A stretch of 64,000 nt of DNA from Streptococcus viridans (GTDB lineage: Bacteria > Bacillota > Bacilli > Lactobacillales > Streptococcaceae): NCBI RefSeq assembly GCF_900636365.1, contig NZ_LR134266.1, positions 1,749,501 to 1,813,500 of the forward strand, read 5' to 3'. The notes under the pieces are model-generated. The model had not been told where the DNA came from. It saw only the letters and a list, made by a program, of their open reading frames with translations, and made no database searches. Positions 18,514 through 26,254 of the stretch are shown here, piece after piece; position 1 is the first letter of the stretch, and every line of letters starts with the position of its first letter. Made by a program: the position numbers and the translations under genes.

Positions 18514-19104
18514 TTAATAACGAACCAAAGCCTCTTCTACTTGGGCCAAACAAATCCCAAACAACTCCAAGCGTTTGAGCAGTTGTTTGCCATTGCAATA
18601 GCCGATGCGCAAGGCTTCGCCTAGATATTCCCGTCGTTTGCGACTGTCACTGCCCATCAGCAGGCCGAGTCGCATCAGGTCTGACTTGGTAATATCAAAG
18701 AAATGCTCATCTTCATAGGAGCCAACCAGTCCAGCTAGGGCCTTTTCTAAGTCTTCAAAGCTGGCATGCTCTACTCCCAAGGAACGGCCCTTGGTTTTGG
18801 ATTTGGGTACTGCTTCGCCACGATTTAAAAAGGCATGCTTAGCCTGCGGAATTTCTTGCATGATGATCTTACGAATCCGCTCCCCATTGTAATCAGGATC
18901 CGTAAAAACTATGACTCCACGCAACTCCTGCAAGGTGGCAATTCGTTCGAGGTCATCTTGATTAATGGCGGATCCACGTGTCTCATAGGTATCCACCTCA
19001 TAATAGCGTTTCAGATTAGCCGTATCGTCCTTGCCTTCAACAACAATCACTTCTGGTATTTTTCTTTTCTCAGTCAAGGGCAAATACCTTTCTCGCATTA
19101 TCAT
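18514..19104 (-). CDS. rnmV: Ribonuclease M5 (5S rRNA maturation)
   Basis: The 196-residue protein contains a TOPRIM domain from the start (VIVVEGKDDTANLKRYY, VIVFTDPDYNGERIRK). A C-terminal domain recognises the 5S rRNA precursor; the enzyme acts with L18. The ATG at 19104 lies 35 bases inside tatD and has no clear ribosome-binding site. Homologues start near residue 10, so a TTG at 19077, giving an 8-base TTGACTGA overlap with the tatD stop and preceded by GAGAAAGG, is a likely alternative. Confidence 0.93.
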   Translation of the reverse strand: MIMRERYLPLTEKRKIPEVIVVEGKDDTANLKRYYEVDTYETRGSAINQDDLERIATLQELRGVIVFTDPDYNGERIRKIIMQEIPQAKHAFLNRGEAVPKSKTKGRSLGVEHASFEDLEKALAGLVGSYEDEHFFDITKSDLMRLGLLMGSDSRKRREYLGEALRIGYCNGKQLLKRLELFGICLAQVEEALVRY

Positions 19105-19840
19105 AGGTGGCTTGAGCTACTTCTTCACTAGTCATTCCACGAAGCTCTGCAATAAAGTCTACTACATAACGGGTATAGGCTGTTTTATTTTCACGGCCCC
19201 GCTTAGGAACTGGTGCCAGATAGGGTGCATCTGTTTCGACCAAGATTTTGTCCAAAGGTAACTCTTTGGCTGCTTCCTGAATGTCTGTCGCCTTCTTAAA
19301 CGTCACCACGCCAGAAAAAGAGATCATCATTCCCAGATCCATGAAGCGCTTCGCTTCCTCCAAGGTTCCCGAGAAGGAATGCATGATCCCACCGCGTGGA
19401 CCCACTCCTTCACTCTTGATAATGGCATAGGTATCTTCTAGCGCATCACGCGTATGCACTACAAAAGGCAAGTCCAGTTCCTTAGACAGTTGAATCTGAC
19501 GGCGAAAGACCTTCTCTTGAACTTCCTTAGGTGCTGTCATCCAGTGGTAGTCCAGACCGATTTCTCCTAGGGCAACGACTTTGGGATGTTTCAGCTGTTC
19601 CAGTAGATAGGCCTCTACCTCAGGACTATAATCGCCCGCCTCAGTAGGATGCCAACCAAGGGTAAGATAAACTTCTGGGTGCTGGTCTGCCAATTCTAAT
19701 GCTCGCTCAATGGTCGGTTTGTCAAAGCCAACAATATTATGGGCAATGACTCCCATATCTTTTGCTAGTTCTAATTCCTCTTCTTCTCTCCCTGCAAACT
19801 CTTCAACATTGAGGTGAGTATGGGTATCAAAAATCTGCAT
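19070..19840 (-). CDS. tatD: TatD-family metal-dependent deoxyribonuclease
   Basis: The 256-residue TIM-barrel metallohydrolase begins MQIFDTHTHLNVEEF (HxH metal ligands). It continues with GEIGLDYHW, FVVHTRDALEDTY, HSFSGTLEEA and LVETDAPYLAP. The family has 3'-5' DNase or D-aminoacyl-tRNA deacylase-like activities. The frame runs 75 codons upstream through the rpmH terminator and into rpmH, so I place the start at 19840, which begins the conserved domain. It lies 8 bases into a coding overlap with rnmV if the TTG start of that gene is used. Confidence 0.95.
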   Translation of the reverse strand: MQIFDTHTHLNVEEFAGREEEELELAKDMGVIAHNIVGFDKPTIERALELADQHPEVYLTLGWHPTEAGDYSPEVEAYLLEQLKHPKVVALGEIGLDYHWMTAPKEVQEKVFRRQIQLSKELDLPFVVHTRDALEDTYAIIKSEGVGPRGGIMHSFSGTLEEAKRFMDLGMMISFSGVVTFKKATDIQEAAKELPLDKILVETDAPYLAPVPKRGRENKTAYTRYVVDFIAELRGMTSEEVAQATYDNARKVFALD

Positions 19841-19874
19841 GATTTTCCTTTTCTTCTGAGTTTTTCTTCTTTCT

Positions 19875-19903
19875 ATTATAGCAGAAAGAGCCTCTAAATT
19901 CAC
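19875..19903 (-). promoter_or_regulatory. Promoter of tatD-rnmV-rsmA unit
   Basis: An extended -10 TGCTATAAT (TATAAT at 19875-19880) with a weak -35 GTGAAT (19898-19903) 17 bases upstream, lying directly after the rpmH terminator. Confidence 0.6.
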
Positions 19904-19911
19904 TTTCGGCA

Positions 19912-19949
19912 AAACAAAAACCAGTAGTCTCGAGTTTCTACTGGTTTTT
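19912..19949 (-). terminator. Terminator of rpmH
   Basis: AAAAACCAGTAG pairs perfectly with CTACTGGTTTTT around a 10-base loop; a T-rich run follows on the minus strand. It begins 15 bases after the rpmH stop. Confidence 0.9.
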
Positions 19950-19964
19950 AGGTTTTTATCTGAA

Positions 19965-20099
19965 TTACGCAGCCAAAACTTTGCGTCCTTTACGACGACG
20001 AGCTGCCAATACGCGACGACCGTTTTTAGTTGCCATACGGTGACGGAAACCATGTTTGCGCGCACGACGAAGTTTACTTGGTTGATAAGTACGTTTCAC
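19965..20099 (-). CDS. rpmH: 50S ribosomal protein L34
   Basis: The 44-residue highly basic protein reads [19 protein letters not shown] and ends [10 protein letters not shown]. It begins with GTG at 20099, preceded by GAGGAGGTATTCATC. It is too short for ordinary ORF length cut-offs. It sits near jag-yidC-rnpA, as in many Firmicutes, but is separated from them here by one unknown gene and has its own promoter and terminator. Confidence 0.98.
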   Translation of the reverse strand: MKRTYQPSKLRRARKHGFRHRMATKNGRRVLAARRRKGRKVLAA

Positions 20100-20173
20100 G
20101 ATGAATACCTCCTCATAGATTTTGTATTCGTTTAGCCGGCTATAATGTGATCAGTTACTAAACATACTTTACT

Positions 20174-20202
20174 ATTCTATCTGATTCGAGCCTGTTTGTC
20201 AA
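20174..20202 (-). promoter_or_regulatory. Promoter of rpmH
   Basis: A perfect -35 TTGACA (20197-20202), 17-base spacer and -10 TAGAAT (20174-20179) give a leader of about 70 bases. Confidence 0.85.
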
Positions 20203-20245
20203 TAGCTATGAAAAATTTGTTGGGTCTGGTTCAATGATACCGCTT

Positions 20246-20890
20246 TTATCGGGCATCTCCTTCTATCCTTTGACGAGTTGCTTCATAGTAGGGACGCAAG
20301 CTAGCCATTCCTTTCTTTAATTCCTCAAGAATGGCATCTCGGCTAGTCGCTTGCGATAGATTCACATCGACCTTTACCAAGACCTTTCGGACCTGGCCAG
20401 CTTCCACACCTTTGAGAAGACTCAGGCGATTGGCCTCTGTCCCTTGGAATCGTTGACTGACACCTTCGACTTGGGCTAGATAATAGACTAGCGAAGAAAC
20501 CGGAAGAGTTAAAACTCGGTTCTGCTTTTGTAGACTCTCCTCATCCTTCTTGCGTTCGATAAAACTTACTTCCAAGGATACACCAAAGTCCTTCGCATCC
20601 CCATAAAGTCGCAAGGCAAACATCGGATCCGCTATTTCTCCCTCTCCTTGGAGATAAGCCCAAAAATGAGGGCGAAGGATTTGGGCTTGATTCATCCACT
20701 GACTGGTCCTGTCTTGTTTTAAACGCGGAAAGATCATCTGAAAATCACTAACCAAATGAGTGAACTCCTTGCGAGCTTCTTGCCCCATCTCTCGATAGGC
20801 CAACATTTGCTCTCCATCCTCACCTGCTTTAGCAGGAGCTAGGTACTTGATTCCCTGACAATTCAAAAAGTCTCTCATCTTACTATACAT
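20246..20890 (-). CDS. Conserved hypothetical protein, possibly HI_0552-like
   Basis: I do not recognise this 214-residue soluble protein with confidence. It has no signal peptide or membrane segment. Noticeable stretches are FTHLVSDFQMIFPRLKQ, QAQILRPHFWAYLQG, DPMFALRLYGDAKDFGVSLE and VSFIERKKDEESL, which suggest a compact alpha/beta fold rather than a repeat protein. The sequence recalls the HI_0552 family of unknown function; this is a weak recollection. It lies 86 bases after jag, separated by an imperfect hairpin, and just upstream of the rpmH promoter. Confidence 0.75.
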   Translation of the reverse strand: MYSKMRDFLNCQGIKYLAPAKAGEDGEQMLAYREMGQEARKEFTHLVSDFQMIFPRLKQDRTSQWMNQAQILRPHFWAYLQGEGEIADPMFALRLYGDAKDFGVSLEVSFIERKKDEESLQKQNRVLTLPVSSLVYYLAQVEGVSQRFQGTEANRLSLLKGVEAGQVRKVLVKVDVNLSQATSRDAILEELKKGMASLRPYYEATRQRIEGDAR

Positions 20891-20910
20891 TCCGATTTTC
20901 CTTTCTCAAA

Positions 20911-20948
20911 TAGAAAAGGAGAGACCAAGCTTACACTCCTCTCTCCCT
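20911..20948 (-). terminator. Possible weak terminator after jag
   Basis: AAAAGGGAGAG pairs with CTCTCCTTTT (one bulged G) around a loop of about 14 bases; the following CTATTT is a poor T-run. It may attenuate rather than stop transcription into the next gene. Confidence 0.45.
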
Positions 20949-20976
20949 TTTGAAATCTTCCTTTTTAGACGGCAGA

Positions 20977-21921
20977 TTAACCTTCAATATCGACGACAAC
21001 GTAACGATTTGGTTCTTCCCCTTCTGAATAGCTCGTTACTCCATCCATTTTCGATACGATACGGTGGATAATCTTGCGTTCGCTATTAGACATTGGATCT
21101 GTATGTTGTGCTTGACCTTCTTCTAGAGCACGACTTGCCAATTTTTGCGCATAGCTTTGAAGGACTTCTGCACGGTGTTCAACATAATCATTGACGTTGA
21201 TAGCAATGTAGAAATTCTTAGAATACTGATTGTAAAGGTAGTTCTGTGCCAACAATTGAAGGGCCTTGAGAACTTTCCCGTGGTAACCAATTACACGACC
21301 TGGCTCATTGGTATCAATCTGCATATTGATGGTTCGACGGTTGTAGCTACTTGAAATGCTAGCTTCTACATCCATTTCATCAATAACAGTTTGAACATAA
21401 GAAGTAACATCAGAGACAACCTTTTCAATGTCATAGCTTTCTTCAACTTCAATGCCCAAATCAGCAAAATCAGACGTTTTGCGTGACTCAGTTTCTTTAA
21501 GACTTGAATCGAGAATCTCCCCATGACCTTGTTCTTCAAGAATGGTTTCAGGAGCCTTCTCATGTTTAAGAATCTCAGCCTTCACCTCTTCCGAAACTTC
21601 TTGGCCTTCTTCTTCAACTTTTTTAATCGCAGCTACCACGCGACCCAAATCAACAGTCTCTTCACTGACACTCTTGACAGGTTCGTTTTGAGCATTAATT
21701 TCCTCAGGAACTCCCTTAATAGCTTGTTGATTGGCTTTTGTAACCGTAGTTTCTGCAATCGGTTCGATATCTACCACAGCTGGCTTCTTACCAAAGAGAC
21801 CGAGGAAGCCTTTCTTTTCACGAGAAACGATCGTAATATGTGCTTTCATGCGCGGGATATCTAATTCTTTCAAACCATTTTGAATGGCTTCTTCAACATT
21901 GATTCCTGTATATTGGACCAT
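20977..21921 (-). CDS. jag: RNA-binding protein Jag/KhpB (EloR)
   Basis: The 314-residue protein has a Jag_N domain (about 1-50, with KKGFLGLFGKKPA), a variable acidic linker, a KH domain carrying PGRVIGYHGKVLKALQLLAQ (about 205-240), and a C-terminal R3H domain (ending near MSNSERKIIHRIV). In pneumococcus EloR works with KhpA in control of cell elongation and is phosphorylated by StkP on a linker threonine. SVSEETVDLGRV here (about residue 85-95) is the equivalent stretch. It is cotranscribed with yidC and rnpA. Confidence 0.96.
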   Translation of the reverse strand: MVQYTGINVEEAIQNGLKELDIPRMKAHITIVSREKKGFLGLFGKKPAVVDIEPIAETTVTKANQQAIKGVPEEINAQNEPVKSVSEETVDLGRVVAAIKKVEEEGQEVSEEVKAEILKHEKAPETILEEQGHGEILDSSLKETESRKTSDFADLGIEVEESYDIEKVVSDVTSYVQTVIDEMDVEASISSSYNRRTINMQIDTNEPGRVIGYHGKVLKALQLLAQNYLYNQYSKNFYIAINVNDYVEHRAEVLQSYAQKLASRALEEGQAQHTDPMSNSERKIIHRIVSKMDGVTSYSEGEEPNRYVVVDIEG

Positions 21922-21936
21922 CTGTCAAACTCCTTC

Positions 21937-22752
21937 TTAGTTTTTCTTTTTCTGTGCTTTATTAAATGCACGTCGTTTTTGTTTTTCTATATCTTTGATT
22001 GCCTGTTGCTCTGCTTCACGCGCCGCAATGATCTTAAAGGGATTGTTCAACAGGTAAGTTTGCCCAACTTGGTAAGCATTGGAAACTACCCAATAGAGTG
22101 CAACCCCGCTGGCTGAGTACATGGCGAAGAAGAAAATCATCACTGGCATTGCATACATCATGGCCGTCATTCCACCATTTTTTTCTGGCATGGCTTTGTT
22201 GCTTAACCAGGTACTAAAGAAGGTGAAGACCGCTGCCAAAACTGGCAAAATAAAGGTTGGGTCTGTTGCGCTCATATCCAACCAAAGGAAATGACCGACT
22301 TTTAGGAATTCTACCCGACTCAAGGCTTGGAATAAGGCCATCAAGACTGGCATTTGAATGAACAATGGCAAGAAGGCAGAAGAAGTCTTGACTCCTTTTT
22401 CTTTATAGAGGGCCCGCATTTCCTCTGACATACGAGTGCGACTTTCCAAATCTTTCCCAGGGTACTTGGCCTGGATTTCTTTCACTAGAGGCTGAATCTC
22501 CTGCATTTTGCGCGAGGAGGTCATTTGGTATTGGAAAACTGGTAAAAGAATCGTCCGAATCAAGAGAGTGAAGAGGATAATCCCAACTCCGATGTTTCCT
22601 CCGATAGAAAGAAAACGGATGACTTCTGCAAAGAAGTAGACGAATTTTTCCCACACTCCTGATGATTGAGAAGTCACTTCAGACGTTCCACAGGCAGTTA
22701 ATAAAAGGAGGGCTCCTCCGAGTAAGCTAGCTATTTTTAGTTTCTTTTTCAC
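21937..22752 (-). CDS. yidC: Membrane protein insertase YidC (lipoprotein form)
   Basis: The 271-residue protein has a lipoprotein signal ([20 protein letters not shown], Cys at about 21) and five membrane segments. The YidC core contains [15 protein letters not shown] with the conserved hydrophilic-groove Arg, and [18 protein letters not shown]. The tail is Lys-rich ([13 protein letters not shown]) for ribosome contact. It inserts membrane proteins alone or with SecYEG. It starts 4 bases after rnpA. Confidence 0.98.
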   Translation of the reverse strand: MKKKLKIASLLGGALLLLTACGTSEVTSQSSGVWEKFVYFFAEVIRFLSIGGNIGVGIILFTLLIRTILLPVFQYQMTSSRKMQEIQPLVKEIQAKYPGKDLESRTRMSEEMRALYKEKGVKTSSAFLPLFIQMPVLMALFQALSRVEFLKVGHFLWLDMSATDPTFILPVLAAVFTFFSTWLSNKAMPEKNGGMTAMMYAMPVMIFFFAMYSASGVALYWVVSNAYQVGQTYLLNNPFKIIAAREAEQQAIKDIEKQKRRAFNKAQKKKN

Positions 22753-22756
22753 GTAA

Positions 22757-23098
22757 TTACCTTTCCTGATGATAGACTTGCGCTAATTTTAATACATGGA
22801 CTAGATTTTTTTCGACCTGATCAAAATCCAGTTCCTCAACTCCCTTTCGAGCAATCACAACAAAATCATCTGCTACAAGATGATCCTGGTGCTTCATTAA
22901 AACATGACGAATCAAGCGCTTGATTCGGTTGCGTGTCACAGCATTTCCTAATTTTTTACTCACGGATAAGCCGACACGGAAATGGGGCTGCTCTTGCGGC
23001 AAACGGTAGATCACAAATTTTCTATTCGCACAATTCATACCACTTTTAAAAATGGCATTGAAATCTTTTTCTCGCTTGACACGATAGCTTTTTCTCAA
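22757..23098 (-). CDS. rnpA: Ribonuclease P protein component
   Basis: The 113-residue basic protein assists RNase P RNA in maturing tRNA 5' ends. It contains [13 protein letters not shown] and the RNR signature [17 protein letters not shown]. First gene of rnpA-yidC-jag, with a promoter directly upstream. Confidence 0.98.
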   Translation of the reverse strand: MRKSYRVKREKDFNAIFKSGMNCANRKFVIYRLPQEQPHFRVGLSVSKKLGNAVTRNRIKRLIRHVLMKHQDHLVADDFVVIARKGVEELDFDQVEKNLVHVLKLAQVYHQER

Positions 23099-23127
23099 AC
23101 TCCCACTCCCTCTTTTAAATTTATTCT

Positions 23128-23155
23128 ATTATACCATAATTTCAAAAAAAACCAA
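23128..23155 (-). promoter_or_regulatory. Promoter of rnpA-yidC-jag
   Basis: The perfect -10 TATAAT (23128-23133), preceded by TGG, has a -35 TTGGTT (23150-23155) at 16-base spacing. The -35 is formed by the descending arm of the upstream terminator, so the two elements share bases. Confidence 0.65.
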
Positions 23156-23175
23156 CGACCTTCTGGCCCTTGGTT
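23144..23175 (-). terminator. Terminator of the CPBP-like gene
   Basis: AACCAAGGGCC and GGTCGTTGGTT form an imperfect stem around AGAA, followed by seven or eight T on the minus strand. Confidence 0.85.
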
Positions 23176-23204
23176 TGAAGCCTTCTCCAGTATCGTCAAA
23201 ACGA

Positions 23205-23900
23205 CTAGGAGAAGAGATGCTGGATGATGGACAAGATGATGGGCAAGCTATAAATGAAGTTCAAGCCGATATGAGCAAGGATAGGATAATACAAGGAGCC
23301 CGTCTTTTCATTCAGTAATCCAAAAAACAGGGAAGGGATGATATAGATCAAAAAACTCATGATGGTAAACGGATGGTAAAAGAGTTGGATTCCCCCATAG
23401 ACAAGTGCCGGTCCCCATACACTAGCATAGAGGGGCCAATTTTTAAAATAAGTTTGAACAAGGGCCCCACGGAAGATCAACTCCACTGTCATCGGTCGAA
23501 TGACGACCACTAATATGAATAGGATGAGAGAGCCTATAGCTTCTAAATTCACTGGAAAGGAATGATAAATAGCTAGACGACCTTTGGTGAACCCACTGAG
23601 AAAGTAGTCTAACCAATAGATGGCACAACTTGTGAATATAGTAGCGTAGATAGCGGGAAGGAATTGTTTCTTCTTTGCCCATTGAAAAACGGTACGTGGA
23701 CTGTATTTCTTCACCAATGAAAAAACAAGCATCAGATATCCTGCCTCTAAAAAGAGAAGGGTCCAAAAATAGCTAAGGGCTTGGCCGACTTGGTTGCTGA
23801 CCAGCTGGGCTAACTCGCGAAATTGTGGTCGAACTAAGATATAAAAGACCAGTAGTAAAAGTGGATAAAAGAACTTGGCCTTTGTTTTTAAAAATTTCAT
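23205..23900 (-). CDS. CPBP-like membrane protein with altered first motif
   Basis: The 231-residue polytopic protein has about seven membrane segments. The region TVELIFRGALV aligns with the CPBP EExxxR motif but one of the two glutamates is Val. GGIQLFYHP could be the FxxxH motif and HIGLNFIYS the HxxxN motif. Catalytic ability is therefore doubtful. The gene appears monocistronic, ending at the terminator before rnpA. The ATG at 23900 is preceded by AAAGGAATG. Confidence 0.82.
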   Translation of the reverse strand: MKFLKTKAKFFYPLLLLVFYILVRPQFRELAQLVSNQVGQALSYFWTLLFLEAGYLMLVFSLVKKYSPRTVFQWAKKKQFLPAIYATIFTSCAIYWLDYFLSGFTKGRLAIYHSFPVNLEAIGSLILFILVVVIRPMTVELIFRGALVQTYFKNWPLYASVWGPALVYGGIQLFYHPFTIMSFLIYIIPSLFFGLLNEKTGSLYYPILAHIGLNFIYSLPIILSIIQHLFS

Positions 23901-23977
23901 ACATTCCTTTCAAGGGATTAAAAATGATTTATTGCATCTTACCATAATCATTCCTAGGATTCAATTAGAAAGTGGAC

Positions 23978-24012
23978 AAAAAAGAGGTCGAGACAGCCGT
24001 CTCTCACCTCTA
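23978..24012. terminator. Terminator of TDT transporter gene, possibly bidirectional
   Basis: AGAGGT...GAGAC pairs with GTCTC...ACCTCT and is followed on the minus strand by six T; the plus side also runs into TAGTTTTTA. Confidence 0.7.
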
Positions 24013-24059
24013 GTTTTTATTGGAATACAAACTTATTGTAGTCGCCCATCAGCTTCCCT

Positions 24060-24953
24060 CTACCCTTTTCTGTAAGTCATAAAACCCACTAGCACCGACA
24101 CAAGAATGGCTAGGCAAAGAATGGTCTCAAACCAGACAAGGGGCCTTAACAGAGAACTTTGCAATAGACCTTGGGCCATTTTCAGGGAAGTAGCTGTGAT
24201 GACCGTTGGGAAGGTTAAGGCTGAAAAGGCTGGTTGAAAGCCCTCTTTTATCATTCTGGGCAGACGCGTTAAAACGAAGAAATAAAAAGCTTGAGAGAGA
24301 CCGATCATGATAGATAACAGCCAAACCGGTAGACTGGCTCCACCCACACGAACCAGGGCCGCTAACAGAAGATAAAAGGGCGCACAATAGATGCCTTCTT
24401 GCCCCAATAAGTGGCTCGGTAAAGGGGCGGTTTTCAATCCCTGATAGATCAGCGGGTAAAGAATCAAGGTTAAGACAAAGCCAAACCCGAGAGTCAGATA
24501 GGCCAACTCAACCACTCCTACCACTGGATAGGTCAAGGCTGCCACAGCAATCCCCACATAAAGGACGGTCCAACTAGGGGTTGCATTGGCTCTTGGTTTT
24601 GCCAATATATGGCTCTTGGTAAAGTAGAAAATCAAGCTACAATCTAAGAGGAAAGCAGACCACCAAACTGCCTGGGCGAGTCCTCCAAATGTCGGAAAGA
24701 GTCGGAAAAGATAAGTCGATAGTATCATCCCAGCCATGGGAAAGGTCGCCATTCCAGATAGAAGGGCTGGTTCTTGAAGTTCGATCTTGGTTTCTTGCCA
24801 GTAGATCAGATGGTGACACAAAAAGAAAGCCCATAGGATCAAACCCGTCAAACTGAATAAATGAGCCAGAACTGGGAAAGTATCAGACAGAAGGTTTCCC
24901 GCTCCTGCTAAACCTAATAGACAACCTGAAAATGCTAAAGGAATCTTTTTCAT
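24060..24953 (-). CDS. TDT-family transporter (TehA/Mae1-like)
   Basis: The 297-residue protein has ten predicted membrane segments in the layout of the tellurite-resistance/dicarboxylate transporter family. It opens KKIPLAFSGCLLGLAGAGN, with a later VGIAVAALTYPVVG and FPTVITATSLKMAQG. TehA-type members are anion channels; the substrate here is unknown. The frame extends to 25028, but the ATG at 24953 follows GGAGATCAAG and starts the family-conserved part. Confidence 0.85.
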   Translation of the reverse strand: MKKIPLAFSGCLLGLAGAGNLLSDTFPVLAHLFSLTGLILWAFFLCHHLIYWQETKIELQEPALLSGMATFPMAGMILSTYLFRLFPTFGGLAQAVWWSAFLLDCSLIFYFTKSHILAKPRANATPSWTVLYVGIAVAALTYPVVGVVELAYLTLGFGFVLTLILYPLIYQGLKTAPLPSHLLGQEGIYCAPFYLLLAALVRVGGASLPVWLLSIMIGLSQAFYFFVLTRLPRMIKEGFQPAFSALTFPTVITATSLKMAQGLLQSSLLRPLVWFETILCLAILVSVLVGFMTYRKG

Positions 24954-24981
24954 CTTGATCTCCAAATATTTTATCGTTTTC

Positions 24982-24990
24982 AGTATACCA
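24982..24990 (-). promoter_or_regulatory. Extended -10 promoter of TDT gene
   Basis: TGGTATACT on the minus strand gives a -10 TATACT (24982-24987) with TG extension, about 29 bases before the start. A TTGATA lies 20 bases upstream, a poor spacing. Confidence 0.5.
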
Positions 24991-25011
24991 TAAAAGAGAA
25001 GGAACCATATC

Positions 25012-25040
25012 AAAAAAGAAGTAGGCATAAAAGCTACTTC
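25012..25040 (-). terminator. Terminator of AhpD-like gene
   Basis: GAAGTAG pairs with CTACTTC around a 9-base loop, followed by six T on the minus strand; it lies about 56 bases past the stop of the AhpD-like gene. Confidence 0.75.
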
Positions 25041-25095
25041 TCATTTCCTTATTGTTAAGCTTGGCTCCATCATTTCATGCACAAACTTGGTTCTT

Positions 25096-25644
25096 TTACG
25101 CGTAGGGTTGCAATTCTGGATTGATTGGTGTGTTGGCTAGGTTATTGGCGTAGTTACAGAGACTAGCTAGACTCACACCTAGAACCACATCCAAAGCATT
25201 TTGGTGACTATAACCGGCTTCTAAAAATTCAGCTAAGGCCTCATCTCCAACGCGTCCCTTGGTGTTGATTACTGCTAGGGTGAATTTAGCCAAGGTATCC
25301 AATTTAGGATCGGTTTCAATTGGAGTACGATTACGCAGAGCTTGAAGAAGGTCATCGTTCATTTGGATTTGTTTGATCGAAAAAGCTGTATGCCCTGCCA
25401 CACAGAAGGCACAACCGTTGGTCACAGCTGCAGTGATTTGGACCACTTCACGTTCAACTGGTGTCAAACTGTTACGGCGGTTAATCGCACCGACTGTACG
25501 ATAGGCTTCCAGAGCTGTTGGTGCATTTGCTAAAAGACCGATGAGATTCGGGATATAGCCGTTATTATCTTTTTGGACGGTTTCAAGAACCTCTTTTACC
25601 TCTTCTGGTGCTGTCTCAACTGTATGAATCTGGAATGTTGTCAT
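25096..25644 (-). CDS. Carboxymuconolactone decarboxylase / AhpD-like protein
   Basis: The 182-residue helical protein has the AhpD signature TNGCAFCVAGHTAFS, with a CxxC pair and a His (about residues 84-91). Such proteins reduce peroxiredoxin partners or act as peroxidase-related enzymes. Repeated IPNLIGLLANAP and VLGVSLASLCNYANN are typical of this fold. The upstream in-frame ATG at 25674 is passed over for the one at 25644, which follows AAGAGGTACATTT. The flanking TDT transporter is on the same strand but has its own promoter. Confidence 0.88.
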   Translation of the reverse strand: MTTFQIHTVETAPEEVKEVLETVQKDNNGYIPNLIGLLANAPTALEAYRTVGAINRRNSLTPVEREVVQITAAVTNGCAFCVAGHTAFSIKQIQMNDDLLQALRNRTPIETDPKLDTLAKFTLAVINTKGRVGDEALAEFLEAGYSHQNALDVVLGVSLASLCNYANNLANTPINPELQPYA

Positions 25645-25830
25645 AAATGTACCTCTTTTTTCTCTTGGTGACACTTAGTCTATCATAGAATAGAAAGCTT
25701 GAAAAATATATATTTCATATACCTTCCATAAAAAATAGTTATCACCAAGAAGAAAAGGTTGAGACATGTCAATCCTACTTCCGCTCTCATTCAAAGTCGC
25801 TACTTCAAGAGAAAGGTTCTTCCTATCCTT

Positions 25831-26055
25831 CTATACCCGTGAAAGGAACAGATAGATAAACAAGGTTAAAAAGAAGAGGACACTAACGATCAAGGTCGCT
25901 AGCTTGATCCCTCGACGGGCTAGCCAATAGCTTGGCTTCCCTAAGTTACTGGTCGCATCTGTTGACAGTGTTTGTTGTTGACGAGGTTGAAAGATTACCA
26001 ACAAGATTAGACTGATTGATAGAAGGAAAATCAGCACAACAAATAGCATGTCCAT
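25831..26055 (-). CDS. asp5: Accessory Sec system protein Asp5 (SecG-like)
   Basis: The 74-residue protein begins MDMLFVVLIFLLSISLILLV and has two membrane segments (about 2-22 and 50-70) joined by a loop with QQQTLSTDATSNLG. That is the SecG topology. In S. gordonii, Asp4 and Asp5 resemble SecE and SecG and support export through SecY2. It begins one base after asp4 and ends the accessory Sec operon. Confidence 0.85.
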   Translation of the reverse strand: MDMLFVVLIFLLSISLILLVIFQPRQQQTLSTDATSNLGKPSYWLARRGIKLATLIVSVLFFLTLFIYLFLSRV

Positions 26056-26056
26056 C

Positions 26057-26254
26057 TTAGCCTCCAAATACTCGGAAAAGGGTGAGCAGTACCCCCAACA
26101 AGATAACGAGGCCGATGATGACATTTAAAGTCAGATTGACGTTTTCTGAGCGCGTTGCTTTTTCTTTTTCTGCGGATCGTCGCTTCAGCGCATTCATCCG
26201 TCCTTCTACTTCTTTATAAAACAAATCCTTCTTCTGATCAGGCATTTCTATCAC
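26057..26254 (-). CDS. asp4: Accessory Sec system protein Asp4 (SecE-like)
   Basis: The 65-residue protein has a charged amphipathic N-terminal half (KKDLFYKEVEGRMNALKRRS) and one C-terminal membrane segment (about 42-62), matching SecE topology. The start at 26254 is GTG. An in-frame ATG at 26245, with AGGTG 6 bases upstream, is an equally good alternative. It overlaps the end of gtfB. Confidence 0.85.
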   Translation of the reverse strand: MIEMPDQKKDLFYKEVEGRMNALKRRSAEKEKATRSENVNLTLNVIIGLVILLGVLLTLFRVFGG

